Shown here: piece by piece, positions 7,775-12,973 of the stretch
Layout: every line of letters starts with the position of its first letter
How positions within the stretch are numbered: the stretch's first letter is position 1
DNA from: CAZCYE01 sp964502775
GTDB lineage: Bacteria; Actinomycetota; Acidimicrobiia; IMCC26256; PALSA-555
Assembly (NCBI GenBank): GCA_964502775.1
Contig: CAZCYE010000045.1
Location: forward strand, 1 to 12,973
Direction: 5' to 3'
Length of the DNA: 12,973 nucleotides
Program-made: the position numbers and the translations under genes
Notes under the pieces: model-generated
Databases searched by the model: none
The model's input: only the letters and a program-made list of their open reading frames with translations
Told to the model about the DNA's origin: nothing

Positions 7775-8283
7775 CAGTCCCTCCGGGCCAGTACGACGGC
7801 GCCGATCAGCGCCGCGAGCAGGAGCATCGAGACCACCTCGAACGGCACGATGAAGTCGCGGAACAGATCGCTGCCGATGTTGTCGCTGCTGCCGAGGGCG
7901 ACGAGATCGTCACCGAAGCGGATGTTGGTGCCGCCGAACGCGTCCACGAGCAATGCGACCAGCACGCCGAGCACGAACAGCGCGGCCACGAGGGCCGCCC
8001 AGCGCTGGTCGTTGTCGAGGCTGCGCCCCTCACCACCCATGGGGGCCCGGGTGAGCATGACGCCGAACAAGAAGAGAATGACCACAGCACCGATGTAGAT
8101 CAGCACCTGCACCCAGGCCACGAACTCGGCCGCGAGGAGGATGTACAGCCCCGAGGCGCCGCCCAGGACCACCACGAGGTAGAGCGCGGCGTGCACGACG
8201 TTGCGGGAGCGCACGACGCCGATCGACGCCGCAGCCATCCCGAGCGCGATGACCCAGAAGGCCACGTCCCGCTCCCACATCAT
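7774..8283 (-). CDS. nuoJ: NADH-quinone oxidoreductase subunit J
   Basis: NuoJ is a five-helix membrane subunit beside NuoK; its third helix takes part in the conformational coupling of complex I. The protein is about 169 residues, normal for bacterial NuoJ. Signatures are RNVVHAALYLVVVLGG and AEFVAWVQVLIYIGAVVILF, the latter covering the conserved helix that forms the pi-bulge. Two adjacent ATG codons (8283 and 8280) are possible starts. The reading frame is open further upstream, to 8412, but that stretch overlaps nuoI and translates to a charged low-complexity segment derived from the repeat spacer, so I reject it. A weak AGAGAG (8291-8296) is the only ribosome-binding candidate, and it abuts a strong hairpin. 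The gene overlaps nuoK by one base. Confidence 0.93.
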   Translation of the reverse strand: MMWERDVAFWVIALGMAAASIGVVRSRNVVHAALYLVVVLGGASGLYILLAAEFVAWVQVLIYIGAVVILFLFGVMLTRAPMGGEGRSLDNDQRWAALVAALFVLGVLVALLVDAFGGTNIRFGDDLVALGSSDNIGSDLFRDFIVPFEVVSMLLLAALIGAVVLARRD

Positions 8284-8386
8284 GCGCTCGCTCTCTGCGA
8301 CCCGGGATACCCGGGCCGCGAGCGTTCGCTCGCTGGCGAGCTCCCTGCGCTCGCGTCCGCTCGCTCCGGTCGCCGCGCCGCGGCAG
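8284..8386. repeat. Diverged repeat element in nuoI-nuoJ spacer
   Basis: This 103-bp spacer is far longer than any other joint in the sequenced nuo cluster (otherwise overlaps to 19 bp). Read on the minus strand it contains the same CCGGGTATCCCGG core as the 56-bp repeats, followed by GCAG and GCGAGCGC in the same order, so I take it as a diverged third member of the family. It also holds a second inverted repeat at 8318-8333, with seven-base arms GCGAGCG/CGCTCGC around TT. No gene is visible in it. Confidence 0.65.
8297..8319 (-). promoter_or_regulatory. Strong hairpin just upstream of nuoJ start
   Basis: In the transcript, GCGGCCCGGG pairs with CCCGGGUCGC across a three-base UAU loop. That gives ten consecutive pairs with a single G-U wobble. 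The 3' base of the stem is 13 nucleotides before the nuoJ ATG at 8283, so folding would abut or compete with ribosome binding there. It could equally act as an mRNA stability or processing element between nuoI and nuoJ. No U-tract follows, so it is not a classical terminator. The pairing is read directly; the role is inferred. Confidence 0.5.
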
Positions 8387-8878
8387 TCACTTCTTGCCCT
8401 TGGATTCGGCACCGGCCTCGAGGGGCTCGGGCTCGGGAACGGTCTCCATCCACTCGCCCAGGCGCACCTTGTCGTGGAGGAGGTGCGCGATGTTGAACTC
8501 CGAGTACTCGTAGTCGGGGCTCCAGAACAGCGCGTCGAACGGGCACACCTCCACGCAGATCCCGCAGTACATGCAGAGGGCGTAGTCGATGTCGAAGCGA
8601 TCGAGCACGCTCACCGATCGCATCCGGCCCCCTTCGCGGCGCGGCGGGCGCTGCTCCTTGTGGCCCTCGATGTAGATGCACCAGTCGGGACACGACCGTG
8701 CACACAGCATGCACACCGTGCAGTTCTCTTCCTTGAGGGCGATGACCCCCCGGGCGCGGGGCGCCGGCGCCTCCTTCTCGTGCGGATACTGCACCGTGAC
8801 CGCGGGCTTGAGCATCGTCTTGAGCGTGACGCCCAAGCCGCTCACCAGTCCGGGCACCTTCGGCAACTTCCAGCCCAT
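8387..8878 (-). CDS. nuoI: NADH-quinone oxidoreductase subunit I, 2x[4Fe-4S] protein
   Basis: NuoI carries clusters N6a and N6b, which pass electrons through the peripheral arm to the terminal cluster N2 in NuoB. Both ferredoxin motifs are intact: CTVCMLCARSCP (Cys53, 56, 59, 63) and CMYCGICVEVCP (Cys102, 105, 108, 112). I chose the ATG at 8878, giving 163 residues. A TTG at 8926 would add 16 residues overlapping nuoH, without family support. GAAGGTGG about seven bases upstream is a fair ribosome-binding site. The acidic tail ends in KGKK. The start shares its A with the stop of a 13-codon mini-ORF that begins at the nuoH stop. Confidence 0.95.
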   Translation of the reverse strand: MGWKLPKVPGLVSGLGVTLKTMLKPAVTVQYPHEKEAPAPRARGVIALKEENCTVCMLCARSCPDWCIYIEGHKEQRPPRREGGRMRSVSVLDRFDIDYALCMYCGICVEVCPFDALFWSPDYEYSEFNIAHLLHDKVRLGEWMETVPEPEPLEAGAESKGKK

Positions 8879-8919
8879 CAACCGGCCACCTTCACCATTG
8901 GCGCGCGGTGGCCGGCCAT
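8878..8919 (-). other. 13-codon mini-ORF bridging nuoH and nuoI
   Basis: An ATG at 8919 shares its A with the nuoH TGA. It opens a frame of 13 codons (MAGHRAPMVKVAG), and its own TGA (8880-8878) shares its A with the nuoI ATG. Both joints therefore read TGATG. This would let ribosomes reinitiate twice and span the nuoH-nuoI gap without dissociating. The peptide has no recognisable function, and chance is a real alternative in so short a frame. Confidence 0.4.
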
Positions 8920-9950
8920 CACGCAACCACCTTGAACACGCCGGTGAGCAGGATGTTGGCGAGGCCGACGGGGATGAGGAACTTCCACGCCACGGCTTGG
9001 AGCTGGTCCTCGCGCAGGCGAGGGAACGTGAACCGCACCCAGAACATGAGGAACGCCACCGCCATCAACTTGGCAAACAGCACCAACGGACCGAGGATGT
9101 TGGCCCAGTCGCCGTCGACGCCGGGAATTGCCCATCCGCCCAGGAAGAGCGTGGCCGCGAGCCCGGCGAACGCGAACGCGGTACCGAACTCGCCGATGAA
9201 GAAGAACAGGAACCGGAAGCCGGTGTACTCGACCATGTACCCCGACACGAGCTCGCTCTCGGCCACGGGCATGTCGAACGGGGTCTGGGTGAGCTCGGCT
9301 TGCGCCGCGACCAGGAAGAGTGCGAAGCCGATGAACTGGGTGAGGATGAACGGCTCGCCGACCCCTCCCCAGCCGAAGATCTCGCCGTTCTGCTGGGCGA
9401 GGACGATGCCCTGGAGGTTCATGGTGCCGGCCTGGATCACCACGCCCACCACCGCCAGCAGGAGCGGCAGCTCGTAGGCGATGAGCTGCGCCGCCGCTCG
9501 GAGCGCGCCGAGCAGCGCGAACTTGTTGGCGCTCGCCCACCCCGCCATGAGTACGCCGATCACCGAGAGGCTCGACACCGCGAGCGCGTAGAACACGCCA
9601 ATGTCGAGGTCGCGCACCACGAGGTCCGGCCCCATCGGGATCACGAGGAACACGAGGAAGGTGGAGACGACGATCACGGCGGGCGCGGCGGCGAACACAC
9701 GCCGATCCGAGTCCGCCGGCATGATGTCCTCCTTCTGGAGGAACTTCAGCCCGTCGCCGATCAGCTGGTACCAGCCGTGGAAGCCACCCGGGTCCATGGG
9801 GCCGAGGCGGCTCTGCATGTGGCTCATCATCTTGAGCAGGAACACGTAGCCCAGGATCAGCGCGCCGGTCGGGATGATCGCGAGCACCACGATCGTCTTG
9901 ATCGCGAGGGTGCTGCCCCAGCCGATGTCGAGCGCGAGCAACCCCATCAT
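8919..9950 (-). CDS. nuoH: NADH-quinone oxidoreductase subunit H, start at edge of N gap
   Basis: NuoH is the membrane subunit that forms most of the quinone-access chamber and joins the membrane and peripheral arms. The 343 residues seen cover essentially the whole family length with eight expected helices. Signatures are HMQSRLGPMDPGGFHGW (residues 44-60), the DGLKFLQKEDIMPADSDR segment, and the acidic quinone-site loop QTPFDMPVAESELVSGY followed by MVEYTGFRF. Two ATG codons (9950 and 9947) sit directly against the N run, so the true start and ribosome-binding site may lie inside the gap. The gene ends at 8919 with a TGA that overlaps the ATG of the bridging mini-ORF. Confidence 0.93.
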   Translation of the reverse strand: MMGLLALDIGWGSTLAIKTIVVLAIIPTGALILGYVFLLKMMSHMQSRLGPMDPGGFHGWYQLIGDGLKFLQKEDIMPADSDRRVFAAAPAVIVVSTFLVFLVIPMGPDLVVRDLDIGVFYALAVSSLSVIGVLMAGWASANKFALLGALRAAAQLIAYELPLLLAVVGVVIQAGTMNLQGIVLAQQNGEIFGWGGVGEPFILTQFIGFALFLVAAQAELTQTPFDMPVAESELVSGYMVEYTGFRFLFFFIGEFGTAFAFAGLAATLFLGGWAIPGVDGDWANILGPLVLFAKLMAVAFLMFWVRFTFPRLREDQLQAVAWKFLIPVGLANILLTGVFKVVA

Positions 9951-10050
9951 NNNNNNNNNNNNNNNNNNNNNNNNNNNNNNNNNNNNNNNNNNNNNNNNNN
10001 NNNNNNNNNNNNNNNNNNNNNNNNNNNNNNNNNNNNNNNNNNNNNNNNNN
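9951..10050. other. Assembly gap of 100 N; expected place of nuoE, nuoF, nuoG
   Basis: Exactly 100 N, a common placeholder for a gap of unknown length. It begins immediately after the nuoD stop (TGA at 10053-10051) and ends immediately before the first nuoH ATG (9950). In the standard 14-gene order, nuoE, nuoF and nuoG lie between nuoD and nuoH. They could be hidden here if the gap is really several kilobases long. Nothing can be annotated inside it. Confidence 0.95.
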
Positions 10051-11220
10051 TCATCGGTCGATGTCTCCGAGGATGAAGTACAGGGAGGCGAGGATCGCCA
10101 CCACGTCGGGGACGTACACGCCCTTCAGCAGCCAGGGAAGGATCGAGACGTTGCTGAACGACGCCGAGCGGATCTTGACGCGGAACGGGCCGGTCGCGCC
10201 CTTGGACACCACGTAGTAGCCCATCTGCCCGAGTGGGTTCTCGGTCTCCACCCAGATCTCGCCCTCGGGCACCTTGATGATGCGAGGGACCTTGGCCATG
10301 ACCGGCCCCGCGGGGAGCCGGTCGAGGCACTGGAGCACGAGGCGAGCCGACTCCCGCGTCTCCTGGAGCCGTACCCAGTACCGCGCCCAGGAGTCGCCGT
10401 CGGGATGCGACCACACCTTGAAGTCCAACTCGGGGTACACGAGGTACGACGGACCGTCGCGGCGCAGGTCCCAGTCGACACCCGACGCCCGCAGGTTCGA
10501 GCCCGACACGCCGTACGACGCGCCGATGGCGCCGGGAATGACGCCGATCCCCTTGGTGCGCGCCTCGAAGATCTCGTTGCCGAGGACGAGCTTCTCGAAG
10601 GTGTCGCAGGCGTCGAACACCACTTTCATCGCCGAACGCGTGTCGGCGACCCAGCCCCACGGCAGGTCGTCCTTCAACCCTCCGATGCGGTTGAAGTTGG
10701 GATGGAACCGGCCGCCCGTCGCGGCCTCGATGAGGTTCAGCACGTGCTCGCGGTCGCGGAACCCGTAGAAGGCCGGCGTGAGTGCGCCCACTTGGAGTGC
10801 CATCTCCCCGAGGAAGAGCACGAATGTGGCGATACGGGACAGCTCGGTGAGCACGGTGCGGATGTACTGGGCCCGCGGCGGGGCCTCGATACCCATGAGC
10901 CCCTCGGCCGCGTCCATGAAGGGCACCTCGTTGGCGAAGCTCGAGAGCCAGTCAATCCGGTTGATGAGCGTGGTGACCTGCGGATAGGTGCGGAACTCGG
11001 TGAGCTTCTCGTAGCCCCGGTGCATGTAGCCGATGACGGGATCGCACGCGATGACGCGCTCGCCGTCGAGCCGAACCACGAGCCGCAGCGTCCCGTGGGT
11101 GGCGGGGTGCTGAGGACCGAGGTTGAGCACCATGTCGCCCGTGTCGAGCTCGACGTTCACCTGGGCGTCGGCCAGGTGACGCAACGCACCCGGGTCGAGG
11201 GTCGCACGCACGTCGGTCAC
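10051..11220 (-). CDS. nuoD: NADH-quinone oxidoreductase subunit D
   Basis: NuoD (49-kDa subunit homologue) forms the quinone-reduction site with NuoB. The 389 residues end in the typical GDIDR. Signatures are LGPQHPATHGTLRL (residues 34-47, with quinone-site His42) and DPVIGYMHRGYEKL (60-73). Arg68 in MHRG corresponds by spacing to Arg85 of mature mammalian NDUFS2, the residue methylated by NDUFAF7. The quinone-site tyrosine of mitochondrial enzymes (Tyr108 in bovine numbering) is Trp91 here (NRIDWLSS). The GTG start at 11220 overlaps the nuoC stop as GTGA, a four-base overlap implying coupled translation. The stop codon touches the N gap, so the gene is complete but its downstream partner is unseen. 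Confidence 0.96.
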   Translation of the reverse strand: MTDVRATLDPGALRHLADAQVNVELDTGDMVLNLGPQHPATHGTLRLVVRLDGERVIACDPVIGYMHRGYEKLTEFRTYPQVTTLINRIDWLSSFANEVPFMDAAEGLMGIEAPPRAQYIRTVLTELSRIATFVLFLGEMALQVGALTPAFYGFRDREHVLNLIEAATGGRFHPNFNRIGGLKDDLPWGWVADTRSAMKVVFDACDTFEKLVLGNEIFEARTKGIGVIPGAIGASYGVSGSNLRASGVDWDLRRDGPSYLVYPELDFKVWSHPDGDSWARYWVRLQETRESARLVLQCLDRLPAGPVMAKVPRIIKVPEGEIWVETENPLGQMGYYVVSKGATGPFRVKIRSASFSNVSILPWLLKGVYVPDVVAILASLYFILGDIDR

Positions 11221-11984
11221 TGGCCCGCCGGCTCCTCGACCGCGGCCTGGTCGTCAGGCGTGGGCGGACCGGGTGCCTCGGGCATCGGCTCGACGTCGAC
11301 CAGACCCGGCCACGGCTTCACCGCGCGTGCGAGCAATGCGTAGTCCTTGCGCAACGGGTGGCCCTCGAAGTCGCTGGGCAGGTAGAGGTGGCGCAATGCC
11401 GGATGACCGACGAAGTCCACCCCGAACATCTCCCAGCACTCGCGCTCGTGCCAATCAGCACCCGGATACACCGCGACCCACGAGTCGACTGCAGGATTCG
11501 CCTCGTCGACGTCGGCCTTGAAGGTGATCCCCCAATGGCGGCTCGTCGACTGCAGGTGCGCGAACACCTGGAAGCGCCCCGTAGCCCCGGCCGCGCCGAA
11601 CGTCATCTCCGTGGGTTGCACCGGAGCCGAGGTGTCGCCACCCGCCTCGTCGCCCTCGCGCGGCGCGGGCTGCCAGTCGATCGCCGAGATGAACGACAGG
11701 TAGTCGCACTCCAGCTCGTCCCGTGCGATCGCGGCCAGCCGGCCCCAGGAATCGGCGGCCACCCTCACAACGAGGTCGTGGAACACGGTCGCCGACTCGA
11801 GGATCACATCGTCACCCAGCCCGGCGCGCAGGCGCGCGAGGAGCTCGGTGTGCGACGGGTTCGGCGCCTTCTCGACCTCAGGGGTGTCACCGGCCGCGGG
11901 AGGCTCCTCATCCCGGGTCGACTCCGCTGCGCGCTCCCGGCCGTCCGGCCCGCGCTCCGCTCCGTCTCCCTCGATCTCAGCCAA
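11217..11984 (-). CDS. nuoC: NADH-quinone oxidoreductase subunit C
   Basis: NuoC (30-kDa subunit homologue) is a scaffold of the peripheral arm beside NuoD. The family motif is clear near the C-terminus: HERECWEMFGVDFVGHP, then HPLRKDYALL. The protein has 255 residues. The first 45 or so are a charged Gly/Glu/Arg/Pro-rich tail before the folded domain begins (about SHTELLARLRAGLGDDVI), and are probably disordered. I chose TTG at 11984, which overlaps the nuoB stop by eight bases and has GGGGAG about ten bases upstream. I saw no in-frame ATG or GTG between it and the conserved domain. Cotranslation with nuoB and nuoD is likely from the overlaps. Confidence 0.93.
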   Translation of the reverse strand: MAEIEGDGAERGPDGRERAAESTRDEEPPAAGDTPEVEKAPNPSHTELLARLRAGLGDDVILESATVFHDLVVRVAADSWGRLAAIARDELECDYLSFISAIDWQPAPREGDEAGGDTSAPVQPTEMTFGAAGATGRFQVFAHLQSTSRHWGITFKADVDEANPAVDSWVAVYPGADWHERECWEMFGVDFVGHPALRHLYLPSDFEGHPLRKDYALLARAVKPWPGLVDVEPMPEAPGPPTPDDQAAVEEPAGQ

Positions 11985-12483
11985 CGACGATCGGCTCCCC
12001 GCGCCACCGCTGCGCGAGCTCGTCGTTGCCCAGGCCCTCCTGCTGGATCCGCTCCTGGAGCAACACGATCCCCTGGAGCAGGGCCTCGGGCCGCGGCGGG
12101 CAACCAGGCACGTACACGTCCACCGGGATGATCTGGTCGACGCCCTTGGTCACCGAGTACGAGTCCCAGTAGGGGCCGCCACAGTTGGCACACGCGCCCA
12201 TGGAGATCACGTACTTGGGATCGGGCATCTGCTCGTAGAGCCGCTTGATCGCAGGCGCCATCTTGTCGGTGACCGTCCCGGAGATCACCACGAGGTCGGC
12301 TTGGCGGGGGCTGGCCGGGAACGGGATCACGCCGAGGCGCATCATGTCGTAGCGCGGGCTCGCCAGCGCCGCGCCCATCTCGATCGCGCAGCACGCGAGA
12401 CCCCACTGGAACATCCACAGCGAGTACTTGCGGCTGTAGTTGAGGAGCCAGGTCAGCGGCTTGGGCAGCCGCCCCGATTCCAT
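11977..12483 (-). CDS. nuoB: NADH-quinone oxidoreductase subunit B, cluster N2 protein
   Basis: NuoB (PSST homologue) binds [4Fe-4S] cluster N2, the last electron carrier before quinone. The protein is 168 residues. The N2 ligands are visible as the tandem Cys31-Cys32 in GLACCAIEMG, Cys98 in SMGACANCGG and Cys128 in VPGCPPRPE. RYDMMRLGVIPFPASPRQAD (residues 44-63) and ISGTVTDKMAP (67-77) are also typical. The ATG at 12483 shares its A with the nuoA stop (TGATG). The open frame extends upstream of this through nuoA, but those codons belong to a shadow frame. nuoC starts eight bases inside the nuoB 3' end. Confidence 0.97.
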   Translation of the reverse strand: MESGRLPKPLTWLLNYSRKYSLWMFQWGLACCAIEMGAALASPRYDMMRLGVIPFPASPRQADLVVISGTVTDKMAPAIKRLYEQMPDPKYVISMGACANCGGPYWDSYSVTKGVDQIIPVDVYVPGCPPRPEALLQGIVLLQERIQQEGLGNDELAQRWRGEPIVVG

Positions 12484-12845
12484 CAGAGCCACCGCAGCAC
12501 TCCCTTGCGCCAGGCGTACACGAGCCCGAGGGTGAGCACGAGGATGAAGATCACCATCTCGATGAGACCGAACGTGCCCAGACTCTCGAGGCGCACGGCC
12601 CACGGGAAGATGAAGACCGCTTCGACGTCGAAGATCACGAACAGCAGTGCGTAGATGTAGTAGCGGACGTTCGACTGGCCCCAGCCCCCGACCGGGTCGG
12701 AGCCGGCCTCGTAGGTGATGAACTTCTCCGGTTGGGGCCGCACCGGGCGGAGCAGCCGGCTCAGCCCGAGCATCCCGCCCACCATGAGCAGCGCGGCGCC
12801 GATGAGCACCGCGACCGTGAGGTACTGGCGGTAGAAATCGGTCAT
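12483..12845 (-). CDS. nuoA: NADH-quinone oxidoreductase subunit A
   Basis: NuoA (ND3 homologue) is a three-helix membrane subunit whose first loop lies over the quinone chamber. The protein has 120 residues. The loop reads FITYEAGSDPVGGW, with Ala where mitochondrial ND3 has the switch cysteine; bacterial NuoA often lacks that Cys. The second helix carries LLFVIFDVEAVFIFPWAV, with the conserved Asp and Glu, and the C-terminus ends LGLVYAWRKGVLRWL. ATG at 12845 is the first possible start in this frame. GGAG lies about 14 bases upstream, a rather long spacing. This is the first gene of the operon, and it overlaps nuoB by one base. Confidence 0.96.
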   Translation of the reverse strand: MTDFYRQYLTVAVLIGAALLMVGGMLGLSRLLRPVRPQPEKFITYEAGSDPVGGWGQSNVRYYIYALLFVIFDVEAVFIFPWAVRLESLGTFGLIEMVIFILVLTLGLVYAWRKGVLRWL

Positions 12846-12973
12846 CGGTGACTCGTTTTCTCCGTTCCCCCAATGCCTATCGGGTGCGTTCGAAACCTAG
12901 CAGCGGCCGGCTCAGGCTCCTCGAACCGCCGGCCTCGGCGCGGCGGCGCCACCTCGCTGCCGGTATCGGCGGA
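12846..12973 (-). promoter_or_regulatory. Leader upstream of nuoA, probable operon promoter region
   Basis: No gene is visible in these 128 bp. On the minus strand a TAGGTT (12899-12894) fits the loose actinobacterial -10 pattern TAnnnT, about 50 bases upstream of nuoA. I cannot find a convincing -35 at the right distance. An inverted repeat, GGCCGGC (12905-12911) with GCCGGCC (12928-12934), lies further upstream and could be an operator or the end of a preceding transcript. The region is expected to hold the nuo promoter because nuoA begins the operon, but the exact site is uncertain. Confidence 0.3.

Noticed and set aside
8284..8412. N-terminal extension of NuoJ upstream of 8283
   Set aside because: The open frame overlaps nuoI and translates the repeat spacer into a charged low-complexity segment absent from the NuoJ family; the ATG pair at 8283/8280 gives the normal length.
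8676..10076. Plus-strand frame that runs through nuoI, nuoH and the N run
   Set aside because: It crosses undefined bases and opposes two well-supported genes; the product is low-complexity.
12705..12713. Loss of the ND3 switch cysteine in NuoA (YEAG instead of YECG)
   Set aside because: Bacterial NuoA proteins often lack this cysteine (E. coli has FESG, from memory), so it is not evidence of a defect or novelty.
1..12973. CRISPR arrays, tRNA or rRNA genes, insertion sequences, phage genes
   Set aside because: I looked on both strands and found no repeat-spacer pattern, cloverleaf, transposase or phage-like protein; apart from the short palindromic repeats the window is ordinary respiratory operon.

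Overview
The window is a GC-rich bacterial fragment in which every credible gene lies on the minus strand. It is dominated by the proton-pumping NADH:quinone oxidoreductase (respiratory complex I) operon, read right to left: nuoA, nuoB, nuoC, nuoD, a run of exactly 100 N, then nuoH, nuoI, nuoJ, nuoK, nuoL, nuoM, nuoN. The operon is followed by a MidA/NDUFAF7-family methyltransferase and the N-terminal 289 residues of an acetyl-CoA synthetase that runs off the left edge. High GC, heavy GTG/TTG start use and the protein style suggest an actinobacterium, possibly Acidimicrobiia or a relative. That placement is an inference from composition and memory. The N run points to a draft or metagenome scaffold.

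Right part (10051-12973): about 128 bp of leader, then nuoA-D, coupled by 1-, 8- and 4-base overlaps. These encode the quinone-reducing Q module apart from NuoH and NuoI. Middle (9951-10050): the assembly gap, bounded exactly by the nuoD stop codon and the first ATG of nuoH. This is where nuoE, nuoF and nuoG (the NADH-oxidising N module) would normally sit, so the window cannot tell whether the enzyme has 14 or 11 subunits. Left of the gap (2357-9950): nuoH-N, the membrane arm. The proton-channel Glu/Lys residues checked in NuoK, NuoL, NuoM and NuoN are present. Far left (1-2271): the methyltransferase and acs.

The least ordinary features are in the joints. A 56-bp exact direct repeat with a CCGGGTATCCCGG core brackets the methyltransferase gene on both sides. 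A diverged relative with a stronger hairpin fills the only long spacer inside the nuo cluster, just ahead of nuoJ. A 13-codon mini-ORF exactly bridges the nuoH stop and the nuoI start through TGATG overlaps at both ends. The methyltransferase matters functionally because its human homologue NDUFAF7 methylates an arginine of the NuoD homologue NDUFS2, and that arginine is conserved in this NuoD. A plausible reading is one respiratory locus encoding complex I together with its own assembly or modification factor.
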